Below are positions 56,157-64,000 of a stretch of DNA of 64,000 nucleotides, one piece after another (positions within the stretch are counted from its first letter, which is position 1; each line of letters starts with the position of its first letter). The translations under genes and the position numbers were made by a program. The notes beneath the pieces were generated by a model that was not told the DNA's origin, did not search any database, and saw nothing but the letters and a program-made list of their open reading frames with translations. This DNA is from Galerina marginata (Eukaryota > Basidiomycota > Agaricomycetes > Agaricales > Galerinaceae): positions 1,364,001-1,428,000 of the forward strand of contig JAECYW010000015.1 of NCBI GenBank assembly GCA_023014335.1, in the 5' to 3' direction.

Positions 56157-59100
56157 ATGATGGACTTTCCATGCTATTATCCGAACTGCAACCGCACGTT
56201 CAAGCGTCAAGCCAACCTTACTCAGCACTACAACAGCCAACATCGAGAACTTACTCCTGATTCAGAGCCGGATCCTGCTCTGAATTATCATACTGTATAT
56301 CACCCGAAGTTGAACGGTAAGCATTCAACATCGCTTTTTTTTTTTTGGTCGCCTTATTTCTATTACAGCTCTTCCATGTGACAGGGACGGCAATTTTATC
56401 TCCCCGCACAGTCGGCCTCCACCTCCTGTTGCTCCCGATGCGACAAGAGACAATCCTTGGCACCCATTTGATGGTCGCCTGAGTTTCGATTGGGCGCATT
56501 ATTATTACGTTGAACTTCAGGCACCGGAAAAGAAAATTGAAAAGGGACTCAATCTCTGGTTAGCTGCGAAGTTGGAAGCAGGAGATCATACACCACTCGC
56601 CTGGTCTTCGGCAGCTGAGATGTATGCGACAATCGACGCGATACAAGAGGGTGATGCACCGTTTGAGACGATTTCTTTCAAATATTCAGGACCCCTCCCA
56701 CCTAACCCCCCTCGTTGGATGACGGAAACATATGAGCTGTGCACGCGTGATGCGCGCTTATTATTGCATAACCAACTTCGCACCACCGACTTCAAAGACC
56801 AGATCAATCCAAGGCCGTATCGTCAATTCAATCACCAAGGCGATCGGGTCTGGTCTAATCTAATGTCGGGAGATTGGGCATGGCATGAAGCGGTACGATA
56901 CTTGAATGTAATAAATCATGCTATTACTGAATGTCTATACACAGGATACTATTGCTGAAGACCCTCGCACCCATGGCGCGATGTTAGTACCTATTGTTGC
57001 CGGAAGTGACAAAACAACAGTTTCTGTTGCCACCGGTCATCAGGAATACCATCCGGTTTACATGTCACCCGGTATTTTCACAAATACTGCACGTCGCGGA
57101 CATAGCAACTCCGTGCTTCCTGTGGCTTTCCTTCCCATTCCGAAGAGTGAGTTTATGAGTTCTGACTACAGGCCATTACTTACGTGCGGTCTATATTCTA
57201 GCAAGCAAAAGCCAGGCGAAGCGTCCGGAATTCCAGCGATTCGTGCGCCAGATGTACCACATGTGTTTAGCACGAGTTTTCGCACCCCTCAAAGCGGCCA
57301 TGACAGAACCAGAGGTTGTTCTTTGCCCTGACGGACATTTTCGACGCGCAATCTACTCGCTAGGTCCCTATATAGCGGATTACCCAGAACAAGTATGGTT
57401 AGCGGGAATCGTTCAGTGGTGGTGTCCGAAGTACGTGTCACATTTTGCTATCTTTGGTCATACTGACTGTCATCAAGATGTGACGCAAGACCAGGGAACT
57501 TGGATAACAAGAATGCTCACCGTCGATCCCATGAAAGAAGTGACTTTATCATTAATTCTTTTGATCCTGGGATTGTGTGGAAAGACCATGGGATCCGGAG
57601 CGATGTTGTGGTGAGGATTCTTGCTCCTATTGTGACGACATTTTGTTGATGACACTTTTTTATTTCGGATAGCCCTTCACACATGGATTTCCTCGCGCTG
57701 ACATACATACCCTTCTCTCACCGGATTTACTCCATCAACTCATCAAAGGAACATTCAAGGATCATCTCGTGGAATGGGTCAATGCTTACCTGCATATCAC
57801 ATATGGTGAAACTCGTGCATTGGAGATAATTGAGGATATAGATCGACGGTAATTAGAAAGAAATTGCTACAAGAATAAGTGCTGACTTGATTTCCTCTTC
57901 TTAGCATTTCTGTCGTTCCTTCGTATGCAGGTCTTCGGCGCTTTAGTGATGGTCGGAATTTTCAACAATGGACAGGTGACGATTCAAAGGCTTTGATGAA
58001 GGTGCCCATATTGTTTATCACTCTTGATTTCCCTTTTACTGATGTCAAATAAGGTTTACATTGCGGCAATTGCTGGATACGTACCTTCTGAAATCGTGCA
58101 ATGCCTTTCAACTTTCATGGATCTCTGTTATATATTCCGTCGCAATGCAATTACAAGCACTGCTCTCAAAGATGCCGAGGCCCTCCTTGATCGCTTTCAT
58201 GAACTTCGCCGCTGCTTCATTGACGCAGGCATCCGGACCTCAACATCGTTGCCTCGTCAGCATGCTCTTTTGCATTATCTCACTTCATTTCCCATGTTTG
58301 GATCCCCTAACGGTCTATGCTCGTCCATCACGGAGTCGAAACATATCAAGGCTGTCAAGGAACCCTGGCGACGGTCAAGCCGATTTCGAGCACTTGTTCA
58401 AATGCTGCGCATTATTGTCAGATTAGAAAAGCTCGCAGCTTTGCGGCGACGCCTCTTACATGAAGGCATGCTAGTTGGTAGCACCGCAGGATATGTTGCT
58501 CGATCACATCTCAAAACCGACGAGTTTGACGATGACAGTGACGTGTCCATGAACGATGACGATTCCAGTGCTGTTGATGTCGACATTGTCGCCGATGCTG
58601 ATGACCAAGCCCCGAGTACAGAAGATGGAAAAGAACGATTGCAGGATGTTGGGCCTGTAGACGGGCCACAGGCACTTTCCTCCATCGTGCTTGCCTCAAC
58701 ACCTGGTATGCTTTTGGTATCACTTTCAATTTTGACAGGTACTGACTTTGGTTCCAAGAGCGAAGATATCCTAAAAATCTGAACTCACTGGCACAGTATA
58801 TTAACGAGCCTAGCTTTCCATTGGCTTTTAGTCAATTCTTGTACTCTCGACGGCATCCCAACCGTTCCATCCCCGATGATGTTGTTGCACGAGTCAATTT
58901 TACAGGGAAAATCCAGGTCTTTCATTCGGCAATCACCCGATTTTATTCGGCAAGCGACCTCTGTGGGGCTGGAGGTATGTACCGGCAACGTGTCCGGTGC
59001 AACCCGTCATGGTATGGTCACCCCCGCCGCGATACTGTTTTTGTCGTCGTGGATGAAGAGCGAGCGGGAATGGAAGGTTTGCTTGTGGCGCGGGTTCATC

Positions 59101-59414
59101 TCTTCTTTTCTTTCGTCGATGATATGGATCAGGAGATGGTACCATGCGCACTTGTTAGTTGGTTTATTCCTGCTTCAGACAGTCGCGACCCAGATACTGG
59201 TATGTGGATGGTCAAGGCAGAGGGAACACGAGCACAACGACCTGTCCAGGTCATACATCTCAAAAGTATTGCTCGAGGGGCACATCTTTTACCGAAATAT
59301 GGCGTCGGACCACTACCTGACCATATCTCATATGTCAATGCTTTAGACTCATTCCGGACTTACTTTGTCAACCCTTATATTGACCATCATTGTCACGAAT
59401 TTCTCTCAAATTAG
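56157..59414 (+). CDS. Plavaka-type KDZ transposase
   Basis: Transposase of the Kyakuja-Dileera-Zisupton group, Plavaka branch. Nine exons: 56157-56316, 56369-56892, 56945-57146, 57202-57430, 57478-57610, 57673-57848, 57905-58001, 58054-58705, 58759-59414; 942 aa, a normal length. Residues 5-30 are a C2H2 zinc finger (CYYPNCNRTFKRQANLTQHY). The core includes the family's WWCPKCDA, FTHGFPRADIHTLLSPDLLH and QLIKGTFKDHLVEWV blocks around residues 370-450. An acidic segment follows the core. The C-terminal 200 residues carry the family's FYSASDLCGAGGM and ARVHLFFSF blocks. All introns are short and keep frame; the last was placed at 58706-58758 because an earlier acceptor meets a stop. No lesion is seen. 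It is divergently transcribed with the accessory gene. Confidence 0.9.
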
Positions 59415-59447
59415 CTTTTTAGTGGTAGTCATTTACTTATAGCTGTA

Positions 59448-59470
59448 GCTTTTTTCGCTTTTTCGCTTTT
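59448..59470 (-). repeat. Right subterminal AAAAAGCG-type repeats
   Basis: Three short GCGAAAAA units on the minus strand, inverted relative to those at the left end. Confidence 0.65.
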
Positions 59471-59502
59471 AGACTTGTGACAAGTCAAAAAACCCGGAAA
59501 AG

Positions 59503-59539
59503 CGAACAAGTAAAATGTGAAGTTGCTGATGTAAGGGTG
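59503..59539 (-). repeat. Right terminal inverted repeat of the KDZ element
   Basis: On the minus strand it begins CACCCTTACATCAG and continues TTCACATTTTACTT, pairing with the left end. Confidence 0.75.
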
Positions 59540-60920
59540 TCTAGGCTACGAAACCAAAATTAATATTCAATGAAGGCGAAAAGTATCAACGAAAAGGAAC
59601 GAACCATGTGCAACCTACAGTTCTGAACAGCATCAAATTTCCCTGTCCGGGAACTCAGCCATAAAGGTCTGACATTCTTAATCGAAAAGGGGGAATTAGA
59701 TTGGCGAAGGTCGGCCCTTAGCTTTCAATTTAGGAAGCGAGTCTGTAGATAAATAGATTCCGTCAATATTTGCTGTGTGAATTCGAAGTAAAAGGTGGAC
59801 ATAAATGACCTTATTCCACTGCGAAGTGTCCACGATGGATTGGAATCACGAGCTTTGTAAAAGCGGGGAAAGCCAGCTGCGTGACAGGATGCCATGTATT
59901 GTTCAGCCACAAACCTCTGCAGGAGTCCGAACGAACCGTCAAATAAGATAGAAATTTAGAGAAACATGGCACGTACAAGGAGTTGCACAGGCTGAACCGG
60001 AAGTAACCGCTACAGTTTTTCTCTGACGAAACTAATTCTTGTGTGGCCGTGACCATGATTGAAACTGATGAGACTTGGTGGCCACGCTGTACTCATGGCG
60101 ATTCAAGTACGACAGGCCCGTACCTCCAACTAATAAAAAGGTAGCAGAGTTAGCAAGGCATAGAGGGTCTATTGAAGACGGATGCAGTGAGAGGAAATAC
60201 GTGTCATGAGCGCAAACGAAGTCGAAGACGGCAGAATAAATGAAGCACGAGCTTGAGATGGTACACGGCGTGATAGCCTCTACCCAGCCCTCAATCATTT
60301 GCTTGTATGAAAGCCCTTGGTTTGTAGGTCTTCGAGAGCGCAGAAGGTTTGGCTTTGAAGAAAGCGCAACTGAACAGGCTCCCGCTGTCGAATCACTGAC
60401 AACGAGTTCGAAAACGGATAAAGAAATGGGAGACATAAAAATAAGAACTTACAGTCCTTGTTGCCGCCAGTAATTCTGGTGAGCCCTTGGAAGCTCCAGA
60501 TGGAACGTATTGAGTATACGTTATCGTAAAGCAATACTGAGAAAAAAAGGGAGTTGAAAGGGAGTGCAAGGAACCCAGAAACCACAGCAGCACGTCCACG
60601 CTGTGAAAGTACAGTCACTTTAGAAGCACATCGGCATTAGGAAAGACACGCAGAGAGGGTTTAGTCCAAAGTTCATGTCAGTACATTGACAATTTCGTCG
60701 AGCGTCAGAGGCAAGTCGGAAGACAGAAAATGAGCACAAAAATCAAACGCGTGACTGACGTGGGATTTAAGGTGCACGTGATGCAACGGTGTCACGAACG
60801 CGTTAAACGCGTCTCCTATTTAAAACGGGTGACGTCAATATGACGAAAATTTCGGTTCATGGGTAGCTGCCTCATAGACAGTTTTGCGTTCGAACGTATT
60901 TAAAGTCATTCTCAACCATC
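59540..60920. other. No gene firmly recognised
   Basis: Minus-strand frames at 60032-60436 (134 codons) and 60295-60618 (107 codons) have hydrophobic stretches and intron-like borders, so a small membrane-protein gene may be present. I could not assemble it with confidence or name it. Confidence 0.35.
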
Positions 60921-61656
60921 ATGGCGAAAGAATACAACGGAAATTGCTACTGTGGTTCCGTACGATGGAAGATACTGTACTATTTCATTCAATTCGGCAG
61001 GCATCGTGACGCGTTACCGCCCTGCCGAAAATTTGATTTCGGCGACCGCAGAAAGTGGGCGTGACATGCCAAAAATTTCGGCAACCTAGCGCCGCAGGCC
61101 GAAAATTTTTGCTATATTGAGGCGGCCACCACCAAATGGTTTCGGCGCTGGGTTAGGAGCGCCGTTACCAGCGTTACATTTCGGCGATTTTGAGGGCCGC
61201 GTGACGCGTTACTGCCGAATTGAATGAAATGGTACAGTAGCCCTGAAAGATGCCTCTGAAGCTCGCACTTCTCTCTGCCATTGCGGAAATTGTAAAGTAA
61301 ATGAATACCCCCATTTCTCAATTCTAATACTAAGAGTTTGGCTCTAGAAATTTTTCGGCACTGACTACGGTGTAACAACCAAAGTTCCGTGGTCCTCCTA
61401 CTCTCTTCAACCGGGTTCAGATGAACCCACAACACACGTCTCGGACAACAATGGTTCTAAGCTTACCCGCCAGTTCTGCGGGAAATGTGGAAGCGGAATA
61501 CGGGAATGGGGCGAGGCTGCCGAAGGGAAGTTTACGTACTTGTGTTATGGAGGTTTGGATGATAAGGGAAGGAAAGCACTGCCTCCGAAGGCTGAGTTTT
61601 TCGTCAGCCAGCGAGAACCTTGGTGCCAGGAGATTCTTGGAAACGGTGGGCATTGA
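60921..61656 (+). pseudogene. GFA-family (glutathione-dependent formaldehyde-activating enzyme/CENP-V fold) gene interrupted by a MITE
   Basis: GFA-domain proteins bind zinc through spaced cysteines. Coding parts: 60921-60974, then 61240-61296, a 51-nt intron, and 61348-61656. Ignoring the inserted 263 bp and one TA copy gives an uninterrupted frame of 139 codons, a normal length. Zinc-ligand motifs are present in order: GNCYCGSVRW at the start, CHCGNCK, and FCGKCGSGI. As it stands the reading frame runs into the MITE and stops after about 45 residues (DRRKWA, then TGA), and the 265-bp addition also breaks the frame. Unless the insert is spliced out, for which I see no proper borders, the gene is dead. 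The actual enzyme activity of this family member is unknown. Confidence 0.85.
60975..61237. mobile_element. 263-bp MITE with 26-bp terminal inverted repeats and TA duplication
   Basis: Ends 60975-61000 and 61212-61237 are inverted copies (CTGTAC, one mismatch, ATTTCATTCAATTCGGCAG). TA lies on both outer sides (60973-60974 and 61238-61239). There is no coding capacity. The interior repeats GTGACGCGTTAC near both ends and TTTCGGC several times. A TA target and the TIR suggest a Tc1/mariner-type non-autonomous element; no matching transposase was found in this window. Confidence 0.9.
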
Positions 61657-62165
61657 CTCGCTGTTCGCTTAGTGATTGATAGATAAACAGTTTCGTAGAT
61701 GTTTTCAGAAAGGATTAAAATGACCTCCGGTGCTGCCGTGATGTGCTATGGCGGACTATACAAATACGATTCTCTTTGTAGACGATCGTGTTTTCAATAC
61801 TTACGGACCCCATTCATGTCAACGTATAAATTGTGAAGGTGTATGATATATATATAAGACATAGTTTCATTCAGTAAGGAAAATGAACTGACGAGCGGGC
61901 TCGAGTTGACTGTGCACCGATCATCCACTAAAATCCACGATTCGCCGGGGGATGTTGAAAAGGATGCATAATTTCCTCACAGCGCACTCTGAATCAGCAT
62001 CGAACGACCTACGAAGGGCATTGGAATCCTGGATAATTGACCAAAAATTCCTAATCCATTCCACCAGTCTTCTTCGAATCCCGGACCATGCTTTGAATTT
62101 AAAGTGTCGTAAATTGACTGATGTTTAGGCTTTATTGTCTAGAATTGACTTTACTTACTGACTAG
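61657..62165. other. 3' flank between the GFA gene and the next F-box gene
   Basis: Convergent intergenic region; nothing recognised. Confidence 0.5.
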
Positions 62166-63728
62166 TCAATGAAATATCCAACACTGCTCCGAAAGGCCAT
62201 CTACTCCCCACTTGTTCCAGATCACTTTGTGACCGACCATTCCTTCCAAAAATTCGAAGGAAGATAACAACCCTAGAGCGCATTCCGTCAGATCGAGAAT
62301 TGAAATTGGATTACCAGAATCTCGCTGGGCGCAAAGAAACCGAAACAAGGGCCTGGAATTGGACTCGGGAGTAAAAAAGCCAACGGTCAACGCCTCGAGC
62401 CGTATGATCTCGAGTTGGGGGAAAAGTAAGCGAGTGCTTTGTTCTTGGACTTGCAGGACTTCCTCGAGCACAGTCTCTTGGACGCTAAGTATCTTTATCG
62501 AGGAAAGCGAGAGGAAAAAAGTGTCGAAACTACTATCCAAAGGGGGAGAGGTTAAGGAACCCAATTTTAGCTCAGTAACGCTGTCGAAAGCGGCAACTGA
62601 CAAGCTGAAGACAGAAAATAGCAGACTTGTTATGTGTTTTGGCAACGGTTCCCCGAATGTGTTTGTGATAGAAACAGAAAAGCGTGGAACTGAAGCAGGA
62701 ATGGGTGTTTTGTCCCTCAAGGAAAAGGATTGACGATTGACGTAAAGAGATATTGCTGTCGAAAGGGAGTTGGTGAAGTAATCCTCGGCCAATTTAGACA
62801 AACGTCTAACGAACGTAGTAGAACGACCTGGGTCAGTAAGAGATTCGTTTGGCAGCACAGTGGCGTGAATATTGACGGTGCAGCCGTGCGCTGGGGTTAT
62901 GTACTCCACGAACGCTGCGCAGGTTGTAAGGTTGGAACTGAGCCGCAGGTAACGGAGGTTTTGGAGCTGAGGTCGTGGAAGGTGAGACATCTCCATTGCG
63001 TTCAGGTTTATCGGCTTGGCTTGATCAATCTGGATACTTTCTATTCGCGGCATCAAGTTGAATGCGTGGAGAATTTCGGAAAATGTTAACCGCGACCCCA
63101 ACTGGATCGAGCGAAGGTTGGAAAACCAGGGAGCCTGGAGTTCAAACTGGATAACTGCGCCGTCGAATGTATGAAGAACAGGAGCATACCCGGAAAATAG
63201 GGTTTTGGATGACGGTGTTGATGTCGGATCCATTGCGAACGCGTGTAAATCCAAGCTAAACACGCGAAGACGGGGGGAAGGACGGTAGATTGCACTCCAG
63301 AGCTCGCTGTTGAGTCCGCTGACGTCCATGCTCACGACAAGCTGTTCGATTCTCTCCCAGTGCTTGTCCAGGACAGAAAAAAAGAATTCCTGAATCCGTT
63401 CTGCATATGTAGGCCTTCTTTCGAATATGATTCCCGTTCTTCTTATCCATAAGGAAGCGTCACCGCTTCTCCGTAAAACTTCGGCCTTCCAATCATCTGT
63501 GGATGAGACCAACTGATCTAGATCGATGAGCCTGCCCCAAATTGATGGTGTCTGGAGGATCGCGTCGCGCCAGCCTCGGCACACCTGGGATGCAAGACGA
63601 GTGCTTTTTAGAGAGTTTTCATCAGAGAAAATGTCTGCGTTCAGATTGAAAATGAACAGCAAGACGTCCCGGTCCAGGCTAAGAACAGGTGCCGTCTTGA
63701 AGCTTGGTTTGGACTCGACAGACTTCAT
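62166..63728 (-). CDS. F-box protein, intact, single exon, 520 aa
   Basis: Presumed SCF ubiquitin-ligase adaptor. The ATG at 63728 opens one uninterrupted frame of 520 codons. The F-box is at about residues 15-65 (SLDRDVLLFIFNLNADIF ... LASQVCRGWRDAILQTPSIWGRL), the layout common in agaricomycetes. The remainder is Leu/Ser-rich with irregular LRR-like stretches. It is only distantly similar to the 29-39 kb array and to the gene broken by the copia element. No intron or lesion is seen. Substrate unknown. Confidence 0.88.
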   Translation of the reverse strand: MKSVESKPSFKTAPVLSLDRDVLLFIFNLNADIFSDENSLKSTRLASQVCRGWRDAILQTPSIWGRLIDLDQLVSSTDDWKAEVLRRSGDASLWIRRTGIIFERRPTYAERIQEFFFSVLDKHWERIEQLVVSMDVSGLNSELWSAIYRPSPRLRVFSLDLHAFAMDPTSTPSSKTLFSGYAPVLHTFDGAVIQFELQAPWFSNLRSIQLGSRLTFSEILHAFNLMPRIESIQIDQAKPINLNAMEMSHLPRPQLQNLRYLRLSSNLTTCAAFVEYITPAHGCTVNIHATVLPNESLTDPGRSTTFVRRLSKLAEDYFTNSLSTAISLYVNRQSFSLRDKTPIPASVPRFSVSITNTFGEPLPKHITSLLFSVFSLSVAAFDSVTELKLGSLTSPPLDSSFDTFFLSLSSIKILSVQETVLEEVLQVQEQSTRLLFPQLEIIRLEALTVGFFTPESNSRPLFRFLCAQRDSGNPISILDLTECALGLLSSFEFLEGMVGHKVIWNKWGVDGLSEQCWIFH

Positions 63729-64000
63729 TGGTATGGATGAAAGGTTTGTCGAGAGGCAAAGAAACGAAGTTGAATAGGATATGGGTACGCTTTATTCGAG
63801 GCCAAGAGGTAAGGTATTGTCAAGAAGTTGCAATGCGCGTTTCTCTGATCGCAATCTCTGACGGGCCAGTCAAAAGATTAAGAAATTATCCAAGACCGCC
63901 TGTAGGTCACTAGCCGGCAGATAAAGTCGCCTTGGACGAATGTGAAAGCGTTTGCGATACAGGAGTACTTGTGTGTGACGGCCGATGGGATCGAAAGATC
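63729..64000. other. Upstream flank of the last F-box gene
   Basis: No gene is seen before the window ends. Confidence 0.4.

Larger units (their letters stand above)
53444..59539. mobile_element. KDZ-group (Plavaka-type) DNA transposon, 6.1 kb, two genes
   Basis: Imperfect terminal inverted repeats lie near 53444-53479 and 59503-59539; both contain TACATCAG and TTCACATTTTACTT in inverted orientation. Inside each end are AAAAAGCG-type subterminal repeats. Between them are two divergent multi-exon genes: an accessory gene (53667-55912, minus) and the transposase (56157-59414, plus), separated by 244 bp. Both read without stops or frameshifts. Outer boundaries are approximate, and I see no convincing target-site duplication. 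Confidence 0.82.

Noticed and set aside
58706..58782. End of the KDZ transposase at TGA 58780-58782
   Set aside because: The C-terminal Plavaka blocks continue downstream; a 53-nt intron with good borders removes the stop.
1..64000. CRISPR arrays, bacterial operons, riboswitches
   Set aside because: No regularly spaced repeats or Shine-Dalgarno-led gene runs; introns and retroelements mark a fungal nuclear genome.

Overview
The window looks like a chromosome segment from an agaricomycete basidiomycete. Introns are short (about 41-66 nt) with GT-AG ends. The gene families present (heme-thiolate peroxygenases, hydrophobic-surface-binding proteins, an SC15-like secreted protein, F-box/LRR proteins) and the transposons (Plavaka-type KDZ, pogo-like DDE, Ty1/copia) are typical of mushroom-forming fungi. 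There is no bacterial-style operon or CRISPR. Gene density is low and much sequence is repeated or decayed, so this is an accessory, repeat-rich region.

Layout. 1-11 kb: a GH28 pectinase, an intron-containing tRNA-Ala(UGC), and two tandem peroxygenase genes (7.3-8.7 and 9.6-11.0 kb, minus). 13.2-18.0 kb: an HsbA-like secreted protein, one copy of a decayed minus-strand repeat family, and a small unrecognised spliced gene. 18.7-21.2 kb: a pogo-like transposase gene. 22.3-29.0 kb: an F-box gene split by a 5.2-kb Ty1/copia element with indistinguishable LTRs. 29.3-39.9 kb: three same-strand F-box paralogs (the middle one broken by a stop codon) alternating with further copies of the repeat family. 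42.3-43.7 kb: a third peroxygenase. 45.5-48.9 kb: a second HsbA gene and an SC15-like gene. 53.4-59.5 kb: an apparently complete two-gene KDZ/Plavaka transposon. 60.9-61.7 kb: a GFA-family gene cut by a 263-bp MITE at a TA. 62.2-63.7 kb: an intact F-box gene.

Working together. The secreted proteins (pectinase, three peroxygenases, two HsbA-like proteins, SC15-like) fit a life on plant-derived material, with extracellular oxidation and surface attachment; this is inferred from families, not shown by the sequence. F-box proteins are presumed SCF ubiquitin-ligase adaptors; they are multiplying and decaying here. Exon boundaries were placed by hand from reading frame, splice signals and comparison of paralogs in the window. 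The best candidate for a lesser-known system is the KDZ element: its transposase gene is head-to-head with a 664-aa partner gene, inside matching terminal and subterminal repeats.
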